Assembly (NCBI GenBank): GCA_024635465.1 | Contig: JAGXIS010000062.1 | Span: 1 to 5,756 of the forward strand | Direction: 5' to 3' | Source: Bacteroidota bacterium | GTDB taxonomy: Bacteria; Bacteroidota; Rhodothermia; Balneolales; Balneolaceae | DNA length: 5,756 nt | Shown: in pieces, positions 1-5,583 of the stretch | Layout: the number at the start of each line of letters is the position of its first letter | How positions within the stretch are numbered: the first letter of the stretch is position 1 | Translations under genes and position numbers: made by a program | The notes under the pieces: model-generated | Told to the model about the DNA's origin: nothing | Seen by the model: only the letters and a program-made list of their open reading frames with translations | Database searches by the model: none

Positions 1-627
1 ATTAGTATGAACACAACCCGGCTGCTCCATCTCCTCAAAATTGTCTCTATCCAGAGGATTTTTATTCATGGGTTTCGCTTTGTCGGTAAAGAATCGGAAG
101 GCATCAAAATGGGTACACAGCAGGGGTCTAGATTCAACAAACTCATCGACCTCTTTATCTGAGAGTCGAAGCGGTATCTGCTCATGACGTACATTCCCTG
201 TTTTATAAACCATTGCCCACTCATGCATGCCAAAACATCCAAAGAGTGGTTTCTTCTGACTCGAATTCTTCAACATCTTCACAATCCACTCTGCTGATCG
301 CACTCTTTTATTGGGCAATAGAACCGGGTTCAAGTAAGCACTGCTTTTTTCTAAAGTTAGTTCTGAAATTTCAGGGAGGGTATCCAGATGACTAAATTGG
401 AGAGATCTGCCAATACCCGGCGACCATCGTTTTAAATGAGCCGGTCGAAACGGATAATATTCAAAAAGGAAATCCAGAACAGGATCTTTGAGTTGTCTGG
501 ATCTCTTTTCAAGATAAGGATCTAAAATAGAGGTCAGGTGAGTTTCATGCTCTCTTTTTTTAGAGACCCAAATCTCTTCAGGATATTCTATATCGATTAT
601 TGAATTATCAATGGTTTTGCTTAACAT
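1..627 (-). CDS. Conserved protein of the family usually labelled '3-methyladenine DNA glycosylase' (partial, C-terminus off the left edge)
   Basis: An uninterrupted minus-strand frame starts at ATG 627-625 and runs 209 codons to the window edge, so the C-terminus is missing. An in-frame TGA at 633-631 and the lack of any other start between them fix the start. Visible conserved blocks are RPxHLKRWSPGIG (residues 61-73), FGCFGMHEWAMVY (129-141) followed by VRH (146-148) and IPLRL (151-155), CTHFDAFRFFT (171-181) and EQPGCVH (201-207). From memory, these match a family of about 300 residues in Actinobacteria and Bacteroidota that databases often call 3-methyladenine DNA glycosylase. I see no helix-hairpin-helix glycosylase motif in the visible part, so the repair activity is only a label. 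The many conserved His, Asp and Arg residues suggest an enzyme. It is probably a soluble cytoplasmic protein, with no signal peptide or membrane segment. The family call is fairly firm; the function is uncertain. Confidence 0.8.
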   Translation of the reverse strand, partial: MLSKTIDNSIIDIEYPEEIWVSKKREHETHLTSILDPYLEKRSRQLKDPVLDFLFEYYPFRPAHLKRWSPGIGRSLQFSHLDTLPEISELTLEKSSAYLNPVLLPNKRVRSAEWIVKMLKNSSQKKPLFGCFGMHEWAMVYKTGNVRHEQIPLRLSDKEVDEFVESRPLLCTHFDAFRFFTDKAKPMNKNPLDRDNFEEMEQPGCVHTN

Positions 628-701
628 ACATCAAAATATCATTCTATTCGGAGTGATGGTAATGAATATTCAGAGGTTTTTAAATAAGCTTTTTTGATAT
701 C
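628..701. promoter_or_regulatory. Divergent AT-rich intergenic spacer expected to carry both promoters
   Basis: The genes on either side are transcribed outward from this 74-bp gap, so promoters for both should lie in it or inside the opposite gene's 5' end. I found no exact Bacteroidota -7 element (TAnnTTTG) with a matching -33 TTG, and no clear sigma70 pair. It holds two small palindromes: an imperfect one centred on AAGCTT (682-695, one mismatched pair) and a perfect TGATATCA (695-702) that touches the start codon of the plus-strand gene. AGAGG at 672-676 is too far from the ATG to be a ribosome binding site. The regulatory role is inferred from gene orientation only. Confidence 0.4.
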
Positions 702-1595
702 ATGTTGAAAGAGATACTCCATTTTATTCTTCATCTGAGGCTGCATTATCAACTGTTTATTCTGTCAGGAGGTTATCTGTTGGGTGGCTTGATGGCTGAC
801 CAGATGGATACATCTCAATTCTGGTTACAGTTTATAAATGTGCACATATTGCTATTTGGAGGAGCAACGGCATTTAATTCATTCTGGGATAAAGATGAAG
901 GCCCCATCGGTGGGCTAAAGAATCCACCTAAAATGACAACATGGATGCATCGTGTTTCACTGGTACTGATGTATTCAGGATGGCTGTGGGCCTATTCAAT
1001 CAACACACCTTATTTTATAATTTACGGTTTCAGTCTGCTGCTTTTTTGGCTCTATTCCACACCTCACGCAAGATGGAAGGGCGATCCTCATCTAAGCATG
1101 ATCGCTATTGCCGTGAGTACAGGCATGAATTCCACTCTACTTGGATTTTGGGCAGCAGATGGAGCGTTTTTGTGGGTAATTCTGTTAGCATCTATAGGCA
1201 CCTCATTTGTTTTATTGAGTCTTTATCCGGTTTCACAAATATATCAGCTGGATGAGGATCAAAGACGAGGAGATCACACTTTTTTCAATCGTTATGGGTT
1301 AAGCGGTGTTAAACGTTTTTTCATAATCAGCTATCCCGTAGGGTTGTCAGTTTTATCCGTATCTTTGATGAGTATTGCACTCGTGCCGGGTTTATTTCTT
1401 TTTATTACGGGAATGGGAGCTTATTTATATCTCCTGATTACGGTAAATGAATTGGAGGGTTTAGAAAATGAGTATCGAAAAGTTATGAAAATAAAATTTA
1501 TTGCATCACTTTCGTTCGTTCTCTTTTTACTGACAGCCAATGCAATCAAATATGAGTGGATTGGACACACATTTTTAACAAATTATTTTAATTAA
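702..1595 (+). CDS. UbiA-superfamily membrane prenyltransferase
   Basis: This 297-residue, strongly hydrophobic protein has about eight or nine membrane segments, for example near residues 16-32, 85-100, 104-120, 132-150, 155-175, 205-245 and 265-283. UbiA features are visible in order. The first Asp-rich loop is N59-SFW-D63-K-D65-EG, followed by PIGGLKNPP (68-76). The middle motif is YSTPHARWKGDP (118-129). The second Asp loop is YPVSQIYQLDEDQRRGDHT (175-193), with D184, D186 and D191. UbiA enzymes use these aspartates to bind Mg2+-diphosphate and transfer a prenyl chain to an aromatic or other acceptor in the membrane. The acceptor here cannot be told; quinone, heme, tetrapyrrole-type or lipid substrates are all possible. 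The ATG at 702 is the only ATG after an in-frame TAA at 681-683, and no Shine-Dalgarno is evident. The next gene follows after 11 bp, so co-transcription is likely. Confidence 0.85.
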   Translation: MLKEILHFILHLRLHYQLFILSGGYLLGGLMADQMDTSQFWLQFINVHILLFGGATAFNSFWDKDEGPIGGLKNPPKMTTWMHRVSLVLMYSGWLWAYSINTPYFIIYGFSLLLFWLYSTPHARWKGDPHLSMIAIAVSTGMNSTLLGFWAADGAFLWVILLASIGTSFVLLSLYPVSQIYQLDEDQRRGDHTFFNRYGLSGVKRFFIISYPVGLSVLSVSLMSIALVPGLFLFITGMGAYLYLLITVNELEGLENEYRKVMKIKFIASLSFVLFLLTANAIKYEWIGHTFLTNYFN

Positions 1596-1606
1596 GTTTT
1601 TGTCTC

Positions 1607-2224
1607 ATGACTGAAGTAAAAGATACCATTATCAACAGAAGCGTTATTGAAAACGCATATACCTACGAAGAATACAGAGAACTCATTAATGATCTGTTAT
1701 TAAAGGGCAGAACTACAGGCGAGAACCACTCCGAAGCGATGATTCATTACACAAATATGAATTCTCATCGAATGAGAAGAATCGATAAAAGAATTGAGTT
1801 AATGGAACCTTTAAAAGATCGTCTGGATGAGTTAAAAAGATCTATGACGTGGGTCGTCTTAACAGAAGCCTGGTGTGGCGATGCCGCTCAAAATATCCCG
1901 GTGATTCAAAAAATAGCCGACTATTCGTCAAAGATTCAAACACGTTATATTCTCAGGGATGAAAATCTTGAAATTATGGATCTGTTTTTGACGAATGGAA
2001 GAAGCCGATCTATTCCAAAACTGATCTGTTTAGATTCTCAAACCCTGGAACTCCTGGGCGATTGGGGACCACGACCGACCGGTGCAGATCAATTATACAG
2101 TGAACTCACTCACAAGGGACTCCCATATCAGGAAGTAGCTGAAAAACTTCATAAATGGTATGCTGACGATAAAACTGCAACCATGCAGAGTGAAATATTG
2201 CACCTGATGAATGAGTGGGAGTAA
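1607..2224 (+). CDS. Thioredoxin-family protein (Thioredoxin_9 type) with WCGDA active site
   Basis: This is a 205-residue soluble protein. Residues 1-80 are mostly helical and charged, with the conserved stretch NHSEAMIHYTNMNSHRMRRID at about 40-60. A thioredoxin fold follows: a strand WVVLTEAWCGDAAQNIP (82-98), RYILRDENLEIMDLFL (113-128) and the cis-proline segment RSIPKLICLD (134-143, Pro137). The active site reads W89-C90-G91-D92-A93, so the second Cys of the usual CxxC is absent and only Cys90 and Cys141 lie in the fold. This arrangement matches the Pfam family Thioredoxin_9, whose members are common in Bacteroidota and Firmicutes and have no well-settled role. A simple disulfide reductase activity is therefore doubtful; a monothiol or bacilliredoxin-like role is possible. 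With no signal peptide it should be cytoplasmic. It starts 11 bp after the UbiA gene and probably shares its transcript. Confidence 0.85.
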   Translation: MTEVKDTIINRSVIENAYTYEEYRELINDLLLKGRTTGENHSEAMIHYTNMNSHRMRRIDKRIELMEPLKDRLDELKRSMTWVVLTEAWCGDAAQNIPVIQKIADYSSKIQTRYILRDENLEIMDLFLTNGRSRSIPKLICLDSQTLELLGDWGPRPTGADQLYSELTHKGLPYQEVAEKLHKWYADDKTATMQSEILHLMNEWE

Positions 2225-2281
2225 ACGGGTTCTATCCTAAAAATACCCTAACTAATTAAGTTGAGGTTGAAGAACATTATC
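2225..2281 (+). other. 57-bp leader between the thioredoxin and aminotransferase genes
   Basis: This gap holds a weak GGGT/ACCC complementarity, too short to be a terminator, and a GAGG at 2263-2266 about 15 bases before the ATG at 2282. The aminotransferase could be read through from the upstream genes or have its own promoter here; the sequence does not decide. Confidence 0.3.
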
Positions 2282-3469
2282 ATGTTGGATTCAGACTCTT
2301 TTTACAGACATATCGCTCAGACCAGCAGTGAGCCAATGGGGCTCGAAATTGATTATGCTGAAGGTTGTACGCTTTATACAACGGATGGAAAACAGTATAC
2401 AGACTTCATCTCCGGCATTGCGGTGAGCAGTTTGGGGCACAGGCATCCCAATGTTTTAAAAGCTATTCGAGAGCAGATCGATAAACATCTTCATGTGATG
2501 GTTTACGGTGAGTATATACAGTCACCCCAAAGTAAATTCGCGAAGTTGTTGTGCGATCAGCTGCCCGATAATCTGGATCGTGTTTATTTCGTGAACAGTG
2601 GTACGGAGGCCATTGAAGGGGCACTCAAACTTGCTAAAAAGCATACGGGTCGACATAAGTTGATCGCTTTTCATAATAGTTATCACGGTGATACTCATGG
2701 ATCACTCAGTGTAACGGGCAGAAATATCTACCGGGATCCTTACGAACCGTTACTGCCGCATGTTTACTTTTCCGCGTTCAATGATGATGAAGTGTTGAAT
2801 TTGATTGATGAGTCAACAGCTGCGGTCATTTTGGAGCCCATTCAGGGGGAAGGGGGGATTATCCCGGCCAAAAAAGAGTGGTTACAGCGTGTTCGAAAAA
2901 AATGTAATGATACAGGATCACTACTCATTTTTGATGAAATACAGACAGGTTTCTTCAGAACCGGATCTCTTTTTTCGTTTCAAGAGTACGGTGTTATACC
3001 TGATGTCCTATGTCTTGCAAAAGCGATGGCAGGTGGCATGCCGATGGGTGCTTTTGTCTCTTCAACGGCAAGCTTTGAAGCATTTAAAACAAATCCGCCA
3101 TTGAATCATGTTACAACATTTGGCGGGCATCCGGTGAGTGCAGCGGCCGCATATGCAAATCTGAGTACATTGCTTAGTGAAGATTTTGGTGCAAAAGCAT
3201 CACACATCGAAAAAAAATCTCGTGAAATATTGACCGGTGATGGCATTGTTGAACTTCGCGGAAAAGGTGCCATGCTGGGATTAGAACTGACAAGTTCAGA
3301 ATTAACAGCAAAAGTGGTTAAGAATTGTTTTGATCAGGGGATCATTCTGGGCTGGACACTACACTCTGATTCGCTGATTCGAATCGCACCCCCACTGATT
3401 ATGGATGATGAACTTTTGACCGGCACGTTGATGACGATTCAAAAGACGATTGATCTGGTTATAACGTAA
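2282..3469 (+). CDS. Class III PLP-dependent aminotransferase (acetylornithine/ornithine/4-aminobutyrate aminotransferase-like)
   Basis: Starting at ATG 2282 gives 395 residues, the usual length for the family. An in-frame TTG at 2261 would add seven residues; I prefer the ATG because the N-terminus then resembles that of relatives. Fold-type I, class III signatures appear in order: SGTEA (106-110), which binds the PLP phosphate; YHG (134-136), which stacks on the ring; EPIQGEGG (185-192); DEIQTG (218-223), with Asp218 at the pyridine nitrogen; the Schiff-base lysine Lys247 in LAKAMAGGMPMGAF; and TTFGGHP (278-284). It should transfer an amino group, probably from an omega- or alpha-amino donor to 2-oxoglutarate or a similar keto acid, in the cytoplasm. 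The substrate is not readable. The usual GFGRTG appears here as GFFRTG (223-228). The gene ends 11 bp inside the opposite trmB gene and follows the thioredoxin gene after 57 bp. Confidence 0.9.
   Translation: MLDSDSFYRHIAQTSSEPMGLEIDYAEGCTLYTTDGKQYTDFISGIAVSSLGHRHPNVLKAIREQIDKHLHVMVYGEYIQSPQSKFAKLLCDQLPDNLDRVYFVNSGTEAIEGALKLAKKHTGRHKLIAFHNSYHGDTHGSLSVTGRNIYRDPYEPLLPHVYFSAFNDDEVLNLIDESTAAVILEPIQGEGGIIPAKKEWLQRVRKKCNDTGSLLIFDEIQTGFFRTGSLFSFQEYGVIPDVLCLAKAMAGGMPMGAFVSSTASFEAFKTNPPLNHVTTFGGHPVSAAAAYANLSTLLSEDFGAKASHIEKKSREILTGDGIVELRGKGAMLGLELTSSELTAKVVKNCFDQGIILGWTLHSDSLIRIAPPLIMDDELLTGTLMTIQKTIDLVIT
3459..3469. other. Convergent 3' overlap of the aminotransferase and trmB genes
   Basis: The plus-strand TAA at 3467-3469 and the minus-strand TAA at 3461-3459 place the two coding ends over each other by 11 bp. 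There is no intergenic space for a bidirectional terminator, so any terminator must lie within a coding region and the two transcripts should have complementary 3' ends. Confidence 0.9.
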
Positions 3470-4121
3470 AGGATACATACTGAATAATCTTACCCTCTTT
3501 GAGGTGCTTTTTCTCATAAAAAGTCTGGATATTCAGTAAATCGTCGTTTGGAGCGTCACGATATACATTATCTACCCGACGTAAAATTGTACACCCCTCT
3601 TCACGAATGGTATCCAACGTGAAATTAAATAAGATCAGTGAGTCTGTTTTCAGGTGGATGATTCCTCCTTCTTTTAACAGTTTTCGATAAATATTCAAGA
3701 ATTTCGGGGATGTCAGGCGTTTAGACCGTCTTGGTTTTTTTCTGATGTATGGGTCCGGAAATGTTATCCATATTTCATCCACTTCATCTCTATCAAAATA
3801 GTAATGAAGATGGTCGATGAACATTCTTAAAAACCGAACATTCGATAAGCCTTCTTCGAGTGCTGTTTTTGCACCATTCCAAATTCGCGGGCCTTTTATA
3901 TCAATCCCGATGAAATTCCGTTCTGGAAATCGTCGAGCAAGTTCTATTGCGTAATCCCCTTTTCCACAAGCTAATTCCAGGGTAATTGGATTTTGGTTTT
4001 TGAAAATCTCGTTTTTCCACTTTCCTTTCGGGCGTTCACTCTCTTCGAGATCCGTATACTCTATAACATTTTCAAACCGTGCGACGTCAGCGATTCGTTT
4101 TATCTTATTCTTGTTACCCAA
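3459..4121 (-). CDS. trmB: tRNA (guanine-N7-)-methyltransferase TrmB
   Basis: TrmB makes m7G at position 46 of the tRNA variable loop, using S-adenosylmethionine. The protein is 220 residues from the TTG at 4121-4119, typical of the family. The motif LELACGKGDYA (48-58) is the SAM-binding loop, FIGIDIKG (70-77) supplies the acidic residue at the end of strand 2, and ITFPDPYIRKKPRRSKRLT (119-137) is the TrmB signature with the catalytic-region Asp. IHLKTDS (155-161) and TFYEKKHLKEGKII near the C-terminus also fit. The reading frame stays open upstream to an ATG at 4277, but those 52 residues are a shadow of the overlapping redoxin gene. The family start G-N-K-N-K-I-K-R directly follows the TTG, and a GGAA lies just upstream. 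The TTG start overlaps the redoxin stop by 8 bp, which suggests translational coupling. The 3' end overlaps the convergent aminotransferase gene by 11 bp. Confidence 0.93.
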   Translation of the reverse strand: MGNKNKIKRIADVARFENVIEYTDLEESERPKGKWKNEIFKNQNPITLELACGKGDYAIELARRFPERNFIGIDIKGPRIWNGAKTALEEGLSNVRFLRMFIDHLHYYFDRDEVDEIWITFPDPYIRKKPRRSKRLTSPKFLNIYRKLLKEGGIIHLKTDSLILFNFTLDTIREEGCTILRRVDNVYRDAPNDDLLNIQTFYEKKHLKEGKIIQYVSFTL

Positions 4122-4695
4122 AATATTCCGGCTCGTTCCCCTTCTTCCATTTAATATTGCAGCCGATGCTGGGCGTCTGCTTTTCAGGTGGATTATCCCC
4201 ATATAAGATGCGATCTGTAGCTTCACGCAGGTCTTTTCCGGTAGGAGTTTTACCGTTACCGGGTCTGGAATCGTCAAACTGACCTCTGTAAAAAAGTTTT
4301 AACTCTCCATCAAACAGAAAAAGATCCGGGGTACAGGCTGCTTTGTAAGTTCTGGCAACTTCCTGAGACTCATCAAAGAGATAAGGGAAATTATAATCAA
4401 AATTTTGAGCATCCTCTTTCATCTTTTCGGGGCTGTCATCCGGATAATTCTGGACATCATTGGAACCGATGGCAACTACATCGATTCCTTTCTTTTTATA
4501 GTCAGAGGCAAAACTAGCTAACTCTTTTTTTATCAATTTGACATATGGACAGTGATTGGAAATAAAGATGACCAAAAGTCCCCGGCTCCCTTCAAATGAA
4601 TTGAGTGACACTGACTTGCCGGTTACTGTATCCTTTAGTTCAAAATGTGGGGCTTTTGTGCCCAATTCGAGCATCGTGGAATTCACTGCTACCAT
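4114..4695 (-). CDS. Peroxiredoxin-like/thioredoxin-fold protein (NHCPYV redoxin, PRX_like1 type)
   Basis: This is a 193-residue cytoplasmic protein with an AhpC/TSA-type redoxin fold. It opens with the family-like segment STMLELGTKAPHFEL (6-20). The active-site strand is LLVIFISNHCPYVK (40-53), with Cys49. Further conserved blocks are AIGSNDVQNYPDDSPEKM (75-92), FPYLFDESQEVARTYKAACTP (103-123, Cys121), FYRGQFDDSRPGN (135-147) and the terminal PSIGCNIKWKKGN (175-187, Cys179). Most relatives I recall read CNHCP, so Ser46 replaces the first Cys. In this family the conserved Cys is described as aligning with the first Cys of the thioredoxin CxxC and not with the peroxiredoxin peroxidatic Cys, so peroxidase activity should not be assumed. 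A thiol-redox role is inferred and the partner is unknown. The ATG at 4695 gives the expected N-terminus. It is followed directly by trmB with an 8-bp overlap. Confidence 0.88.
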   Translation of the reverse strand: MVAVNSTMLELGTKAPHFELKDTVTGKSVSLNSFEGSRGLLVIFISNHCPYVKLIKKELASFASDYKKKGIDVVAIGSNDVQNYPDDSPEKMKEDAQNFDYNFPYLFDESQEVARTYKAACTPDLFLFDGELKLFYRGQFDDSRPGNGKTPTGKDLREATDRILYGDNPPEKQTPSIGCNIKWKKGNEPEYFG

Positions 4696-4782
4696 GATCT
4701 TAATCTTTTTTTTCGTAATTCTAGTTACTCTTAAATATAAAGAAATATGTTGAGGAGTTCAGATAAGGGATCGAGTGATGAG
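4696..4782 (-). promoter_or_regulatory. 87-bp spacer upstream of the redoxin-trmB pair; possible promoter
   Basis: The spacer lies between the lipoprotein stop and the redoxin start on the minus strand and is AT-rich near the redoxin. Reading the minus strand, TATATTTA at about 4736-4729 matches seven of eight positions of the Bacteroidota -7 element TAnnTTTG, but no clear -33 TTG stands at the right distance. I saw no hairpin with a T-run that would end lipoprotein transcription, so read-through from the lipoprotein gene is also possible. A promoter here is tentative. Confidence 0.25.
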
Positions 4783-5583
4783 TTAGTCGAATCTAAGGAT
4801 ATACCAATCATCGCGTGATAACATTCGGGGTTGAGAATTCATTCTCTGAGTACTTCGGTTGCGTTGCCCATAGTAACCTCTTGACTGTTGATCATTCATC
4901 ATGGTATCCGTATTTGGAAATCTGAAAGTGGGGGGTTCTAATGCAAATCCAACCCAAATAGTACCCTTCTCTACATTATAAAGAGTTGAACCATTTAGTG
5001 GAATCTTCATCTCCAGAGTGGTCAATCTTCTTTCCTGATCTGAAGCAATTTCAATCCCGTCGGTTTCTACAAGATGTTTTTCTACAAAACCGTACTCCGC
5101 ATTACTCTGTCCATCAAATCTCTGAACAATCATTACTTTTGAATAGATCTGATTCAATAGACTCCTCAACAGTTCCACATTTTCCGGTTTCCTTGCAAAT
5201 TCTGGATCAGTTGTGAAATCCTCGTAAGTAGCCGGTGATTCACGAAGTAAATTAAAAGAACCAACCGGATAACCAATACCGACTTTTTTACGGCTTTCTT
5301 CAGAATTACTCAAATAAACGATCAATCCGGACTGTCTGATAGCACTATCCAGTCTTGGGTTTTTCACATCAACAAACAGATATAGGATGTTATCATGCAA
5401 ATAGGCATGATAATTGATATCATCGGAGGAGCTTATAAGTGTATTTTCGGAAGTCCAGCCAACCAAACTACCATCGACAGGGAGGGCTTCATTTTTTTGG
5501 ACGACAGTCACTTGTTTTGTTCCGGAACATGAAATAAAAAGGACTGAAAACAGGACTAAACTTAAAAACTGAATTTTTTTCAT
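4783..5583 (-). CDS. Predicted secreted lipoprotein with CBM9-like/DOMON-like N-terminal domain, function unknown
   Basis: This is a 266-residue protein. Residues 1-19 are a lipoprotein signal peptide: MKK, a hydrophobic core, then LFISC with lipidated Cys19. The -3 position is Phe, slightly off the consensus lipobox, but the overall shape is good. After a short linker, residues 35-75 (VDGSLVGW, then YHAYLHDNILYLFVDVKN) resemble the start of CBM9-like beta-sandwich domains found in Bacteroidota outer-membrane lipoproteins. That match is by eye and tentative. The rest alternates beta strands and loops (for example TLEMKIPLNG and TIWVGFALEPP). The last 39 residues (228-266) are rich in Q, R, N and S, then close with DDWYILRFD. 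It is probably anchored to the inner or outer membrane. The start is the ATG at 5583, with no ribosome binding site visible. It lies 87 bp upstream of the redoxin gene on the same strand. I do not recognise a specific function. Confidence 0.75.
   Translation of the reverse strand: MKKIQFLSLVLFSVLFISCSGTKQVTVVQKNEALPVDGSLVGWTSENTLISSSDDINYHAYLHDNILYLFVDVKNPRLDSAIRQSGLIVYLSNSEESRKKVGIGYPVGSFNLLRESPATYEDFTTDPEFARKPENVELLRSLLNQIYSKVMIVQRFDGQSNAEYGFVEKHLVETDGIEIASDQERRLTTLEMKIPLNGSTLYNVEKGTIWVGFALEPPTFRFPNTDTMMNDQQSRGYYGQRNRSTQRMNSQPRMLSRDDWYILRFD

Noticed and set aside
213..395. 60-codon plus-strand open frame
   Set aside because: It lies antisense within the conserved minus-strand gene at 1-627; its Ser-rich product has no recognisable features.
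941..1255. 104-codon plus-strand open frame
   Set aside because: It is an out-of-frame shadow of the UbiA-type gene, which has clear family motifs over the same bases.
2225..2250. GGGT/ACCC pairing as a terminator after the thioredoxin gene
   Set aside because: A four-base-pair stem with a long loop and no T-run is too weak.
2805..3104. 99-codon plus-strand open frame
   Set aside because: It is a shadow of the aminotransferase, covering its DEIQ and PLP-lysine region.
4122..4277. N-terminal extension of trmB from ATG 4277
   Set aside because: The 52 extra residues match nothing in TrmB and overlap the well-conserved C-terminal part of the redoxin gene in another frame; the TTG at 4121 gives the family's N-terminus and length.
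4000..4282. Two plus-strand open frames (4000-4206 and 4079-4282)
   Set aside because: Both are antisense to trmB and the redoxin gene, with no independent support.
4556..4753. 65-codon plus-strand open frame with a hydrophobic C-terminus
   Set aside because: It is mostly antisense to the redoxin gene; the hydrophobic stretch comes from translating the T-rich spacer and is probably chance.
4986..5216. 76-codon plus-strand open frame
   Set aside because: It is antisense to the lipoprotein gene, with no family features.
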